64,000 nt of DNA from Ficedula albicollis (Eukaryota > Chordata > Aves > Passeriformes > Muscicapidae), in the NCBI RefSeq assembly GCF_000247815.1, contig NC_021683.1, forward strand, positions 15,770,219 through 15,834,218, given 5' to 3'. The position numbers were made by a program, and so were the translations under genes. Below, piece after piece: positions 43,701 to 56,561 of the stretch. A model generated the notes under the pieces. That model searched no databases and was not told the origin of the DNA. It saw only the letters and a list, made by a program, of their open reading frames with translations. Positions within the stretch are counted from its first letter, which is position 1; the number at the start of each line of letters is the position of its first letter.

Positions 43701-46700
43701 TGATTTGCAGTTGGGTATTTTCATTTCAATAAAGGTTATATATATGAACTTGATGAGTGGTCTGGACATACCCACCTATCCCAAAAAGTCTATCTGATTT
43801 TAATTCTCTTTAAAGATTATTTAACCAGAAGTGCATTTCAAGCTATAAATAAGGCAAAGTGAACCAAGCAACAGCTGCTGAGGAAGTTAATGTGTCCCAC
43901 GTATATGTTGTTATACAGTGAGGAAAAACAAACAAACAAACCACTACCCTCACATGTGAGCTGGATATGAAGCATAGAGGAGGATTGTTTTTACATGTGA
44001 AGAAAATGGATTTATGGAACACCGCTGCCGTATTTGTGTACGTACTAGATAATGAACACAGCACGAGCTACGTGTTAGTAAATCTTAGTCATCTTTTTCA
44101 TGCTGAACATTTAGTTAAAATTATTGCCCCAAACCAAGGCCTGAAAACAGATTGTAACCTCACCAATTATCCCAGTGCTTTCAGACATGTATAATGATGC
44201 GTTAATACATAATTCCACTCGCTTCTGTAAACGACCCTGATTCCTTCTTCCTTCACTGGTAAAAGATTGACTTCTTATGCAAATACTCTGCAATGAGGGC
44301 TGTAATATTATAGTCTTAAACATATACAAGGCTTTCATTATTACAGGATAATTACTGAAAACTCAACAAAATTCACTGTTACCACACCCCAACCAACGGA
44401 GCCACTTTCATGTTCCGAGATGGCAGTTCCATAATTACTTCTCCTTCTCTCATTTACCTACAGCAGGTCAAGCAAGGGCTGGAAGGCACATCTTGGCAAA
44501 GAGTCCCAGGAGAAGAGAATTTACAGGGTTTTTTTCCTGGAGTTTGTATGTACTTACTAGGGATACTCAAGGGAGTTACACATTTGTATTTCCATGCTAA
44601 AACAGTAACTATCCAATCAAGTATTAAGTGCTATTTCATCCTTGGCTAACAGGACAATCCAGTGCCTTTTAAAAAGTTGGTAATCTTGAATTTTTCTTTT
44701 TTTTTTTTTTCTCTTTTCCTTGATAAAGTCTAGTTTTATGACCATTCCCTGTGTTTCAGCTCTGTGGAGCAGTGTGGGTAACAGACCACCTAGCAAAGCT
44801 CCAGCATATTCTTGTAACAAAAAAGTTACCCAAACAAAGCAGGCAGCAGTGATCGTTATAATTTGATATTTTTCTAAGAAATATATAAGGCTCTCTGGAG
44901 GCGTACTTTAAAATACAAAATTTATTAATTAAATTTAGCTTCATTACCAGTCATCTCTGTTCCACTTGCACCACTGTTCCTTTTTTTTCTGTTGCAGCTG
45001 AAATAAGAACTTGCAAAATTAAAAAAGGTTCTTCCGTTCAATACATGCCAGTATTTTTTTAAATCTCAAAGTATAGCCAGATTTTTTTCGCTGTCATAAC
45101 ATGCAGAGTCATATCATGTTTAGCTTTATATAGCAAAGTACACAGCCATATTTAAATGCAACAGATAATTCCCATATTGATAACACTAATCTGCCTTGGT
45201 TTGGATAAAAAATTGCACATAGTGATTACCACAAAAACACACGCATAATTAAAATAAAATACTCTCAATTTTAATACAAAAATAAAATATAATGAATATT
45301 CTAGAAAGATTTTGGTTTCAGAAAAAGTTCCTTACTCTAGCCTAAAAGTCATATTTCAGTTAATTTTAGATTTCCGACTCACTAAAACTTAAAGATACAT
45401 TCCCTGAATTTTTTTTTTTCTTTTTTTTTTTTTTTTGCTAAATGTTGACTCCAGTGAACAGCTCTCTAAGATCTGGCATATTGATTTCTTGTTGTGAAGT
45501 GAGCTGTTCAAGCTCCATTTAAGATTTTCATCTTGCATGTAGCCCTGAGCACATCATAGCACCATAAATTAGTTAAATTGCACATTTATCACAAATGTTA
45601 TTTTAAGATACTGCGTAAATGTGATGGCTGGAAGATATACAGTATGCTGCAACAAGCCACTACTTGGGTGGGGTTAGACCAGGGTCACCTTTATACACCT
45701 GTGATTTAAAGCTCTTCTCACCCATCACAATTTCATTTTTAACCTCTTTCTTGAGGCATTTTGTTTTCTCTTACACTTGATCTGCATATTTCTAAATAAA
45801 ATATTAAATGCAAAGCAAAACTCGGAAGTCAGATGCTTATTTTAAACTCCTGCATTTATACTTTCATGTTTGTCTAATAGGAAAAAAATTATCTCGACAC
45901 AGCTAGGTTGGTGATTTGGTTAGCACTAATAGTTACCATGCCAATATACATACCAGTGTATGGATGAAAAGAACATTATTCTAGTTCATTGATTCTCTAA
46001 ATTCTTTATAATGTGAAATCACATTGGTATGCCAGTCCTGGAGGTTCTGAAATGCAAGCTGAACTTTATTTTAATAAATTTGGGATATTCAGATCCTGAC
46101 TAACCATTCATTTGCAAAGTTTCAAGCACATTATAGGAAGCACATTTAAAAATTCCTTTCTGGTGCGCACTGGCAGATCTGGACACTCCCTGAATTTGTA
46201 CCTGGTGCATCTCACTGCACTCTCAGACCCAGGTAGGTCAGGCCCAGGAACTGATTTTTACCAGATCAGGGAGGTTTCATCAGATCATCAGATCCCCTGC
46301 CTGTATTTTAAAAGTAAGTGGAAAGAACCCTGCAGACTCTGCAGTCTCTTGCTTTTACTCCCTCCCGTGTCCCAGATAACAGTATTGCATACAGAGCTCT
46401 GAGCATCACTATTATAAGTCAATGGTGCATCTTAAAAATACATTGATTGACAATATATGCAATAATCTGCCAGTCTCCTTATGTGTGAATTTCTGGTTTG
46501 CAACCAAATACTATATTTAAGCTGTTATAATTTTCAAAACAGGAATTCTCTGCTGTGGAGGTAAAAAGTTTGGCTGGGTTTAGACTGAGATCATGTATTC
46601 GTAAAAATGTGGACAGGCACCTGGGAGGCTCCAGGGAAGACTTCAGCCAGCCAGGTTCCCTTTCCTCACTAAGCAAGGGACTCCTGGGATGGTACAGTCA

Positions 46701-48370
46701 ACCAGTAAAACTGCTGCGATTTTATTGCTGGAATTTGAGCTGAGGCCATAAACATTGACACACAAATGACCTTATAATCAGACACAAGCGTGAGCCAAAA
46801 GAGGAGGAAAAAACCCAAAGCCCTGATCCCGTTCACTTGGTCCACCTAGCAGCATTTGCCATAGAGTGAACAGAACACTCTAACACGTTTTTGAGACATA
46901 GTGCTGGCCTTTAACGTTACAGAGAAAGATGGAAGAATGGAAAGAAGGACAGAAAGGCAAAGAGAACCAAAGAATCAATTACTTGCTTACTGGAAGATGG
47001 TGGATTTTTTTTAAAAAAAGAAAGGAAACTGCACATTTGACATTGGGATGGTAGTTCTCACTCAGGATGCTGAAGCTCTGTAATGGTGGGTTTGGTTCCC
47101 ATGTAACCATCTCTGGACCCAGAATTCACCTGCCTGGCAAAAGACATCACTTACATGCACAGTAATGTGGGTGTTTGGGGATGCAAAGGCTTTGATGGGA
47201 TGACCTGTCAATGCCAGTAAAAGTCTGCCATTATTATATAAATGCTCCAGATTGTTTGCTTTTCTTTGGTGTTCTTTTACCTCTCCCCCTCTCTACCTGC
47301 TGGGAATGCTGTCTGGCAGCAGGTAGGGCCAGAAAAGGACTCACTTCAAAACCACAGAGTTGAAGTCAGCGGTCTCGGGTTCCTTCTCCTGTCATCTGGA
47401 AATGCTGGGTAGGTGGAAAAGGATTCTCTGAGCTGTGGAACACCCTCGGGTGCAGACTCTGCTCAATGCATTCAGCAGGAAGGCTGAAGGGTGAGCAGTG
47501 CTGCCTGCCTGGGTCTGAACTCACAGCAAAACACCTATTTGCTTTGCCATGAACTGCTGCTACCCCCCTCTCCACAGCCAGCCTTACCTGATGCTTAAAA
47601 GGGAGTTATAACACTCATTTATCTCTTCTGGGGGGAAAAAAACTCTGTTAATGCAGCCTTTGAATAAGTGCTACCCTGCTCTTTAAATGCTAAAGTTCAC
47701 TAAAACTCCAGTGATTTATGTGCAGCTTTTGACTGCCAGCACCTGGCAGATGAAGAAACCTACTCAAGCTTCAGTCATAAACAGATAGCATACAATTTAA
47801 TTTTAATGTGCTCGTTAGTCGTAGCACATTTCAGACATAATTGTGAACGCAACACAAAATTATAGCAAAAAGACAATTTTAATGCTGCTGTAGAAAAAAA
47901 GGTTATATGAAGAGTCATATAATGGTGCTTCATTGTCAACAACAAAACAGGGCACAGAGTGCATTACAGTGTCTGTGCTGTTTACATGCCAATATTTTAT
48001 ACATAGATTCTCATATGGTGTCAGCTGTCAGTTACTTCTGCAAATTAACTGCCAAAAATGGAGACGAACAGAATCACTTAGTGTGCTGGTAACCACGGGT
48101 TACCTTTCATATGCCTAAAGATAAAGCTGCAGTATGGAATCTTGGGAGAATAATTAGGCAGAACAAAACAGAAAGTTACCAATTGAAATAAAAAGGCATT
48201 CTACAATAGGAAATAACAACCAAGAGCGCTTATAAATAAGTAAAAGAGGTTATATCACAGAATGCCTCATAACTTTTTAAGCAAAGTATTACAGTACAAA
48301 CATTTTAAAGGCTTTATCAATGTTTAGGAAATACAGTACAAGTTTTTCAAATAGATTTAACCCTTTGAGC
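40710..48370. other. Intergenic stretch 3' of TSHZ3, no gene recognised
   Basis: About 7.6 kb of mostly AT-rich DNA between the third poly-C tract and the presumed TSHZ3 3' end. It contains a GC-richer patch at about 41.7-42.1 kb and a T run at about 45408-45436. Stretches such as 42290-42380 and 47750-47900 look like unbroken complex sequence that could be conserved noncoding DNA, but this needs alignment. No coding exon is supported. Confidence 0.5.
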
Positions 48371-48376
48371 ACTGAG

Positions 48377-48407
48377 TTTATTTTGAATTTTCTCTTTTTA
48401 TTTTATT
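48377..48407 (-). terminator. Candidate poly(A) signals of TSHZ3
   Basis: Three TTTATT words on the plus strand (48377-48382, 48397-48402 and 48402-48407) are AATAAA on the minus strand, inside an A-rich stretch about 1.7 kb downstream of the TSHZ3 stop codon. They are the best cluster of canonical poly(A) signals I noticed for this gene. No transcript evidence is available, and a nearer or alternative site is possible. Confidence 0.4.
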
Positions 48408-48517
48408 TTTTTTTCTTTTTTTTTACTAATAAATACCTTTAAAAGTCATGTTGTGCAAAACAGTTAGAATGCAGGCCAGGAATGCAGTCCGTGGCTTCTG
48501 TTTCTTCAGACAATTTA

Positions 48518-48570
48518 AAAAAAAAAAAAAGAAACAAAAAACAAAAAACCAAAAAAACAACCAAACAAAT
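48518..48570. repeat. A/C low-complexity tract in the presumed 3' UTR
   Basis: A run of about 14 A followed by A-runs broken by single or paired C. In the TSHZ3 transcript direction it is a U-rich stretch with scattered G. Confidence 0.8.
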
Positions 48571-49220
48571 GATAGCAACACTAATAAATATGTATAATTT
48601 AAACATGAACCTCTCTTAATATAGATGTACTGTATAGCAAAACAAAGCAAAACGTACTTTGCTTTAAGAATAATGTTTCTGAATACTTTATAAATGCTAT
48701 CTGTGGTATCTTTTATCACATAATTTACAATGTTTGATTGTTAAAGGAAAAACCGTTAGATTTTTAAAAAAATGAAATATACACTATATATAGGTACAGT
48801 TTATACCTGGGACTTATCAGGTACAAACCCCGCTGCTGCTAAAAATGCTGAAAAGAAAAAGAAAATGGCATTAACCACAATCACATTTTCCATAAGAGAT
48901 TTTGAAATCTATACAATATATACATCTATGTTTCAATGTGAAAATTATATTTTTAAATTTCAAGGTGTGAGACACCTCTGCATAAATGGAGGTTCATATT
49001 AGTAATCAGAACTAAGCTAGTAAGGGTCTAAAAAAAAAGCATATCCTTACATTTTTACCAAATTAATGCAAAAGTGCTTCAAAGTACTCAGAGGGCTAAA
49101 GATTATAGGGTGAGAAATACCAGCACACTTAGGTCACATGAAAAAGTGCACCAGAATTAGTTATAAATGCTCAATTAAACTGTCTGTTAATGCATGCAGC
49201 TTGATGCATCAGAGGGATGC

Positions 49221-49855
49221 ACAGCAACTAAATCCAATTTACACAAAGTTCCAAACACTTACCACTGCATTTTAACCTTCATATTTTACCAGTAACAACA
49301 GCTGATTATGCACCTCTATTTAAACACTGTACAGTTATACAAAACAGTTCAGCCCAGAGCGACTCTGGAGTTAAAATAAGAACATGTGCCAAGAACTAAA
49401 CAGTAGCTTTAAGGCGTCTTTGACAGTTTTCCTCAAAGCAAATTACAGTTATTTTAATCAAAAGCAAATGCTACTGCTTCTCTAACTCTGAAACATACAG
49501 AAGATGATCCTCTGGTGACTTCCCATGTGTTTTACTAAGATGAAGTTTAACAGCATGCTTGCTTGCAAAAGTCCTGTTACAAAGTTTGCACTGATAAGAA
49601 GTTCCGATATCTTCCTCTGGAGAGGACGTCACCAGCTTTTCAGACGGTGACTTTGCTTGTGCTATCTGATTGTTAATCTGTTCACTGGACAGTTTGGACA
49701 AGTCTCTTAACCTGAAACCCAGATGCGATTCAAGATGACTGATATAAGTTGAAGGAGTTCTGATCTGTGAAGCACAGTCATTACAAAAGAACACTGGGTG
49801 CCCAGTGTCCAAATTTTTAAGGAACTTAGTTCCCCCCGTCCTTCGGAGCTGGTAT
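49221..49855 (-). repeat. 635-bp tandem duplication, downstream copy
   Basis: This segment appears identical to 49856-50490 at a constant offset of 635 bp and abuts it directly. The boundaries are sharp. The base left of this copy is C (49220) where the second copy is preceded by T (49855), and the base right of the second copy is T (50491) where this copy is followed by A, so the junction shows no microhomology. On the transcript it lies after the true stop codon. It may be a very recent duplication or an assembly error. Confidence 0.97.
49471..49855 (-). pseudogene. Duplicated TSHZ3 C-terminal coding fragment (noncoding copy)
   Basis: Within the downstream duplicate, the last 127 TSHZ3 codons are repeated in full: the last residues of the homeodomain region (YQLRRTGG), both C-terminal zinc fingers (C-x2-C-x12-H-x3-H and C-x2-C-x12-H-x4-H) and the end LLYVSELEKQ followed by TAG. 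It has no splice acceptor or promoter that I can see and lies behind the functional stop codon, so it should not be translated from the TSHZ3 message. An open frame continues 13 codons upstream into duplicated UTR sequence, but this is fortuitous. It is not an independent gene. Confidence 0.9.
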
Positions 49856-50490
49856 ACAGCAACTAAATCCAATTTACACAAAGTTCCAAACACTTACCAC
49901 TGCATTTTAACCTTCATATTTTACCAGTAACAACAGCTGATTATGCACCTCTATTTAAACACTGTACAGTTATACAAAACAGTTCAGCCCAGAGCGACTC
50001 TGGAGTTAAAATAAGAACATGTGCCAAGAACTAAACAGTAGCTTTAAGGCGTCTTTGACAGTTTTCCTCAAAGCAAATTACAGTTATTTTAATCAAAAGC
50101 AAATGCTACTGCTTCTCTAACTCTGAAACATACAGAAGATGATCCTCTGGTGACTTCCCATGTGTTTTACTAAGATGAAGTTTAACAGCATGCTTGCTTG
50201 CAAAAGTCCTGTTACAAAGTTTGCACTGATAAGAAGTTCCGATATCTTCCTCTGGAGAGGACGTCACCAGCTTTTCAGACGGTGACTTTGCTTGTGCTAT
50301 CTGATTGTTAATCTGTTCACTGGACAGTTTGGACAAGTCTCTTAACCTGAAACCCAGATGCGATTCAAGATGACTGATATAAGTTGAAGGAGTTCTGATC
50401 TGTGAAGCACAGTCATTACAAAAGAACACTGGGTGCCCAGTGTCCAAATTTTTAAGGAACTTAGTTCCCCCCGTCCTTCGGAGCTGGTAT
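49856..50490 (-). repeat. 635-bp tandem duplication, copy contiguous with the TSHZ3 exon
   Basis: This is the copy joined to the intact TSHZ3 reading frame. It starts one base before codon Tyr of YQLRRTGG at the end of the homeodomain, contains the stop codon at 50106-50108 and ends 250 bp into the 3' UTR. The unit length, 635, is not a multiple of three, but because the stop codon lies inside this copy the frame of the protein is unaffected. Confidence 0.97.
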
Positions 50491-52869
50491 TTCACATTGG
50501 CCAGCCAGTGGCTAATTGTGGTCATTGAGAGTCCCGTAAACCTGGAAATGTGCATTCTTTCTTGAGGGCTCAAGTCTGACATGATGTATTTCCCCTCTGA
50601 AGTCTGCCGTAAGCTGGCTGCAAACTGGGCCTGCAATATGAGCAAGTGCTGAGGGTTCCAGTTAGACTGACGTCCCTTCCTTTTCTGAGCTGGTGTACTC
50701 TCTTCTGGTTCCTCTATTGTGGTACCATCAATGTCAGATTTCTCAGATATGCTGGAAGGTGTGGAAGATTTTGATGTGTGACTTTCTGTCAGGTTCTTCA
50801 GCATATCAGATATATCTGACAAGGCATTCTCGCGTAGCGGCGAGTTTGACATGAATGACACGACTGCAGATGTCTTTGCTGTTGTCACTGTAGATGAAGA
50901 AGATGCAGAAGATGTCGATGTGGATGACAAAAGCGCTGAACCCAAAGAGCAGCTTTTGTCACTCTTGCCTTTCGTCAAATCTATGGGTTGGTCATTGTTG
51001 ACATGATAAAAATAACGGTCTAAGTGGTCTGATTTTTTGGACTGTAGAGGTGGGGTGGCCACTGCAGCCTTTTCTGCCAAACTGTTGCTCATTTTAAAAA
51101 GCATGCTCATTGGATCCAGAGCGGGCAAGGATGGCTTTGCCGCCTTGCCAAGGTGAATATTCATGACGGATTGCAGTGCACTTAATGGATTTACAAATGG
51201 CTGTTCGGGAGGGTGGTCAGTGATGATGGCTGTGCTGCTACTTAAAGAACCTACAATGGATTTCACAGGCTCTTTCCCATTTTCCACAGGTTCTACAGTT
51301 GGGCTATCTTTGCAACCATCCCTCTGAGGAACTGGGCTGTTCTGCTGGCTTTTAAAGCCACCATCATTGGGGGGCTCCATCTTAAGGGGTTCACTGACTT
51401 CACTGCTGCACGGCGAAGGCGTCGCACGCTTCAGTGGGGAGAGCTTTCCTTCGGGCTCTTTCATCTTCTCCTCCACTTTAGCCACCTTCTCAGTGACCTT
51501 CTTCACCAACTCTTCCATGGCATGAAAGTTTGTTTTTGGCACGGGTGAGGTCTGACTGCTGGGTGGAGACACTAAGGGCTGGTTCTTAGTTGGTGATACT
51601 AGTTCGTTGTTTCCAAACATAGGTTTTAAGGGTGTACTCTTCCCAGATGAGCCCAAGGACAGCTTCATCATATTAGGCAGCTGGTAGGCAGCATGAATGC
51701 TGGGGTAGCCACCCCAGCTCGGTGTGCCATTCTGGGCTTTGTTTATAGCTGATGTAACCGTGTTTTCTAAAGACTTCAATATATCTAACCCCCCCTTAGG
51801 GCTCTCTTCTAGGTCATTTTCAGTCAAGTAATGGTATTTTGAGGAGATATCATACTTCTCCTCATCTTCACTTGACTTCTCTTTGTCTTTCATTTTATCA
51901 TCAGCAATGACTCTTTCCTTATCTACTTCTTTCTTAATCTCAACATTTAATTTAGGGGAAACACTAGAAGGTGTGTTGGAAGGAGATGTAAAGGTGGTGG
52001 CAGCTAGTGGCACAGACTGGACCTTCTCATCTACTAAGGATGTTATGGTCGGTGTGGCTGGGGCTTCTATAATTGGTTTCCCTTTTTTCATGGCAGAGTT
52101 AGTGACTTTGATAAAATGTCCCGTCACCATCATGTGAGCCGTGAGCTCCTGCAGGGTGTCATGCGAACTTCCACACTCCATGCACTTCAGAATCTGAGAT
52201 TTCCTTGCCTCAAAGTGCCAAGCGTAGCTGGCACCGTTCTGGTGCCCGTAGCGGTTATTTGGCGTGATGTAGGGGTTGGAATTCTTTTGAAGTGCATCAT
52301 TACTATCTGAGATTGCGGCTTTTGGTGTCCCAGCCGTGGAGTCTGGAGAACTTGGAAGTTCAAGCTCCAGTGATGCTTTCTTTCTAGTAGCTGGGATAAT
52401 TTTTGCTGCTACAGGGGTAACAGGTTCCTTCAGAGGCACTTTTTGGTAGTGTTTTGTTTTGATCATATGAACACTCAAATCCTGAAGAGATTCAAATGAA
52501 TGACCACAGTACATACACTTTAGCACTTTCTGGGCATCTTCTTTCCCCTCCATTTCAAGCAAAGAACGTTTGCGAGGTTTGGACCATCTTTTGGGGTTAT
52601 TGTTATCTGTTTCATGGTTGTCATCCCGATAATGTCCTGTTTCATTCATGTGCACTGTTAATTCTACCAAAGTATCGTAGGCAGCACTGCAGTCTTTACA
52701 GCGGAATTTACTGGCTCCGGTGAATATAGAGCCATAGAGCTTACTGCTCTGTCTGTACAGCTGGACTGTGCTAAAAAGGCTCGGTTCAGGCAGAATTCTG
52801 CTCTGAGAAACTTGCTGCAGTGTTTTGGCCATCGCAGTCTGGTGCCAGTCAAAGCTGCCACTTCCACAA

Positions 52870-52902
<33 letters not shown>

Positions 52903-53305
52903 CCGTTGTTTTTTTCCGAAATTGGCTGGTGAAGGTTCAAATTGAGATTGGACCAGTAGGAATTGGAGAGGAAGTTGTTATACACGGCCTTCATTTGTTC
53001 TAAACTATCAGACACCGTAGAGTCTTCCAGTGGTATGGAAACCTCCTTGCTCTCTTCCTCATTTTTAATGGAGCTGCTCTCAAAGTCTGCCATGCGGTCA
53101 CTTGTCTCACTGATGTGGGACTCACTGTCCATTTCATGGCTAGAGAACTCGGCTGCTGGAGAGTTTTGGTAGCTTTGGCAGTTCTTACTGAAGTCTTTTT
53201 CTGGACATGCATACTTTGCTGAAGGCTCCCCATCAACTGCGTTTTCATCAGGTTCCACATCTTCTTCCACCAGCGCTGCTGCTTTTAGTTCGTCTGAAAC
53301 ATAGG
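50106..53305 (-). CDS. TSHZ3: TSHZ3 terminal coding exon, teashirt zinc finger homeobox 3
   Basis: This exon encodes almost all of TSHZ3, a nuclear zinc-finger/homeodomain transcription regulator. In vertebrates it acts in ureteric smooth-muscle differentiation, hindbrain respiratory circuits and corticostriatal neurons (family knowledge). Numbering from the first full codon (Tyr), 1065 residues are visible: a polyserine run at 135-145; zinc fingers at 202-224, 263-285 and 374-396, each C-x2-C-x12-H-x5-H; a basic KRWSKPRKR stretch at 238-246; a helical Lys/Glu segment at about 596-617; PIDLT at 773-777, fitting the CtBP-binding pattern P-x-D-L-T/S; an atypical homeodomain of about 70 residues at 874-943, with WLAN in helix 3; and zinc fingers at 962-982 and 1027-1048. 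The start codon is not here. The exon begins in a split codon (phase 1) at a clear splice acceptor, and the missing first exon should add only about a dozen residues. The end is TAG at 50106-50108. The frame has no break. Assignment to TSHZ3 over TSHZ1 or TSHZ2 rests on near-identity over long stretches to the TSHZ3 I remember. Confidence 0.96.
52869..52901 (-). repeat. TSHZ3: Polyserine AGC repeat in TSHZ3
   Basis: Eleven serine codons, mostly AGC with two AGT interruptions (complement of the ACT words at 52869 and 52890). It is a coding trinucleotide repeat between NNG and CGSGS, and so a likely site of length variation between individuals or species. Confidence 0.95.
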
Positions 53306-53336
53306 CTATTATGAAGAGAAGAAAACACGAGTTAGT
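53306..53336 (-). promoter_or_regulatory. TSHZ3: Splice acceptor of the TSHZ3 terminal exon
   Basis: Read on the minus strand, the region shows a branch-like CTAAC about 26 nt upstream, then a pyrimidine-rich TTTTCTTCTCTTC, then ATAATAG directly before the exon. The AG lies at 53306-53307. Exon bases CC complete a split Ala codon and lead into Tyr-Val-Ser, in register with the known start of the family's second coding exon. Confidence 0.9.
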
Positions 53337-56300
53337 TTCTGCTCATCACACTTTTGCTTTAGCCATAGAAGTGTACTTATTTGTAAAATTAAACAGTTAA
53401 AATTTAGTGTTTCTTCAGAGCAAGAAAAAAAATCTGCTCTTCAAACATAATTTGCCACCTTATTCTTCTCAAGGGGCAACAGCTTGAAATTAAAACTAAA
53501 TTTGAAATTAATGAAGCACATTCTGGAGGTGGCATTCATTTCTAAAGTAATAAATTACTTGTATCAACCTCAGAGACAGCAGTTCCTGTCTGTCAATTAA
53601 TATGTCTTATGCTTCTCCTACCCCTAATGCATTTCTTAACAGACAGATTCACAATTTAAATTAAGCAAGCATTTTTTGCTCATTACAGTTTTGAGACTCA
53701 ATCTTTAATAAATATAGCGCACAACAAACATCAAGAATTTCTACAAAGTAAAAAAATTGCCAGTTAAAATGTATTTTAAAAATTAGATTTTTTAAAGTTG
53801 TCATCATTAACCATGTCACATTTTAGAAGAGATGGTTAAATGCAAGTGATGTAACCTTTGGAAATAACTCATTCAAAGCAATTTGAGGATATTCTTTATG
53901 GGTACACCGGATATCCCATTCCCATTTATACACAGAAAGAAAGCCCATGCAGAATTATGTCAGGAGCTTGTTCAATGAAATTGGTATGCTGCACTCATTC
54001 TTGCTGTATAAATATATACAAGACCTTCCAGTGGACCTTACAAATGTCAAAGTGTTTGCACTTTAGACTACTTTGTCAATATTTACTCAGCATAAGCTAC
54101 ACGGACACCCAACAGGGATCCTGTCTTTTTTCCCCCTCAAGTAATGCAACTGGTGATGTAAATCTAAGATACTCTTCTTGAATAGGACAGTTGGCAACTG
54201 ACAGTAAACAATTTTTTTTTCCATGGTGCTTCTGTGCTTCTGTTTTACATATACTAGGTCTACCTAAGTTTTTCCTTTAGGCAAGAAAATTTTGGGAACA
54301 TTAAAAAAAATGAATCATTAACTAATCAAAATTATCTATTTCTATATAATGCATTAATTTGCAGGAAAGCAAAAATAGAATATGACTCTCTTCAGTGGAA
54401 TTTACAATCTCTCACAAGGATATTTATAAACTGAAAAAAACCTCACATTTTCAGTATATTCTGTGGTTAAAGACACCTGACATTTGACCTTCTGTGCAAC
54501 ACATCTGGAATATGTAGGGTACTTGTATCTTGAACAACCTATAGCTTGTTTCTTCAGGCAATAGTGCAGAGAAGATAGCAGTTTACACCCCAAAAAGCTC
54601 TACTTTAACCAACAGACTGAAAAATGTAGAACACTGCAGTAGGTATCACACACATGGTATTAAACCTTGCAAACTTCTTTCAGGGAAAATATGTTTAAAT
54701 GTTATCAGAAAGCCACAAGAGACAAAACAACTGTTAAAGTGACAATGAAATCAGGCTTTTAGTTTCACATGGAGTATTTCTTCGTTCAGTTAGGTAATAC
54801 AAAATATTCACTACTGTTCTTTCACATGGATGAATGGTAGTAAATCTTCCTCCAAGCATGTAAAGTTATAATCTGATCCTCAGAACACAAGTTAAACCTT
54901 TGAAAGCACAAACATATCACGTAACAGCAACACATAATAATGATTAAATACTTCAGTTCAAATAATTCCAATGCAGAAAATTCAAGCAGCAAGGGTCCTG
55001 TTTTTAAAATTTGGGAGCATAGAGTTTGAAAGAATTGTGTTAAAAAATTTTATCATAAGATGCTTCAAAGGTGCTGGTACAAAGATCAGACTTTGGAAAA
55101 AAGTATACCATTCTAATGAAATAGAGCTGTGCTGTTTTGGTCTATTTTATGCTTTTTCAAAATATTTTGAGAAAAAGTATTATTATTTTATGTATATCAA
55201 AGACACAGCAGCAAGTTGAAGTAAGGCTCAGCATCTGTCAGCAAATACTTGCAACAAAACCAATACATAGAATTGAAAAAGTGGATTTTCAGAACTTTAG
55301 CAAAGGAGACCAAAACAGTTCAAATTACTCTCTAAAGCTGAAAAATTTTGGATAACTACTGATAATGTGCAGACAACTGACAGTTAACTGCCTCTGTCTT
55401 AAGCACACCAAATCCTACTGAATAAGGAAGGATGGAAGAAAGGAATCAGGGCATGAAAACTCTGATTTGGAAGCAAATATACCCTTTTCCTATTCCACCT
55501 TGTGGAAACAGATTTTCTTTTACAACTCCTGCTTCTTTGCCTCTGTTTTGAAACTGCGTAATAATTTCCTCTCCACAAAGTAAAGAACGCCCAAAGTTAT
55601 CACCACACTACCTGCCTTAAAGAGACCTCATTGACACCTGCAGGCTGGGGTGCCACGCCAAGGCACTCTGAGTGTGCCTGGCTTCAGTTTTTCTGGCTGC
55701 TGAGTGTGTGCCACCCATTCCCACCACCACATCACATTCCAGACCCAAGGGCTCCATCCCTGCCCACCAACACAAACAGAGGGCACAGAACCAACTCCCT
55801 AATTAGCGTGTTATTCTTTACATTTTTATTTCTCTTACTGCTGAAGTCTTATGACTTTTGTTTGAACTGAAAGACTTGTCACATTCACAGCTTTTTTAGA
55901 GAGTGACTTTTACATTAGGGAAAACCTCCAGCATGCGGCTCATTTAAATGTAAATCTATTTACCTTTCATGCTTTCTTTGCCCTTTTCACCAACTATCAA
56001 GCATATTTGCGTGTTAACCAGGAGCTGCCTCCTCTATAGCTGTTCCCCTTCCTAAGCTCAAGTTGTGAAGCCAACTTGTGACATCAGTCTTTGATCCAGA
56101 AATGCAGGAAATGAGGCACAAACGACAGTGTGGAATTTAACCCAGCAATCTGCAACTTTGAAAAAATGACAGTTCCAAGGGCTCCTTCTGCTCCTTCCCC
56201 TGCACAGGAGAGAAGAGATGAAACCTGGTCTAGAGGAAGGTGTCCCTGCTCACCACACCCTGCTCAGGGGCCAGAAATGGGCTGTGTGAGAACAGGGGAA

Positions 56301-56523
56301 GGTAACAGCCTCACTGCACCATAAATATGGACAAGGAGGCCCATAGCAAAGGAATTTCTTGTTTGGTGAAGTACCTACAGGAAAAGCAAAGAGGAAAGGA
56401 GAGAATAACATCAGGAGGAGATGGTAAAAAGGTTTTCCACTGTGATTCACTGCCTGGAGGACAGACTGTTTATAAGAAGTACTGTCACCAGCTCATCCTT
56501 ACTTAGCCATTACTCTATTATAT

Positions 56524-56561
56524 AAAAAAAGAAAGAAAAAAAAAAGAAAGAAAAAAAAGAC
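56524..56561. repeat. GAAA-type low-complexity tract
   Basis: An all-purine run of A-stretches with GAAAG interruptions inside the presumed TSHZ3 intron. Confidence 0.85.

Larger units (their letters stand above)
48370..50105 (-). other. Presumed TSHZ3 3' untranslated region
   Basis: This is the sequence downstream of the TSHZ3 stop codon on the minus strand, ending at the candidate poly(A) signals. It is AT-rich and contains an A/C-rich tract (48518-48570, U/G-rich in the transcript). As printed it also carries an extra 635-bp copy of the coding C-terminus and proximal UTR (49221-49855). Without that copy the UTR would be about 1.1 kb. The left boundary is an inference. Confidence 0.45.

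Noticed and set aside
49471..49893. A separate 140-residue zinc-finger gene
   Set aside because: It is a perfect copy of the TSHZ3 C-terminus from the 635-bp tandem duplication, with 13 upstream residues read from duplicated UTR. It has no acceptor or promoter and lies behind the TSHZ3 stop codon.
51883..53172. Plus-strand open frames of 63-84 codons opposite the TSHZ3 exon
   Set aside because: They are antisense shadows of the long conserved coding frame, with no recognisable domain.
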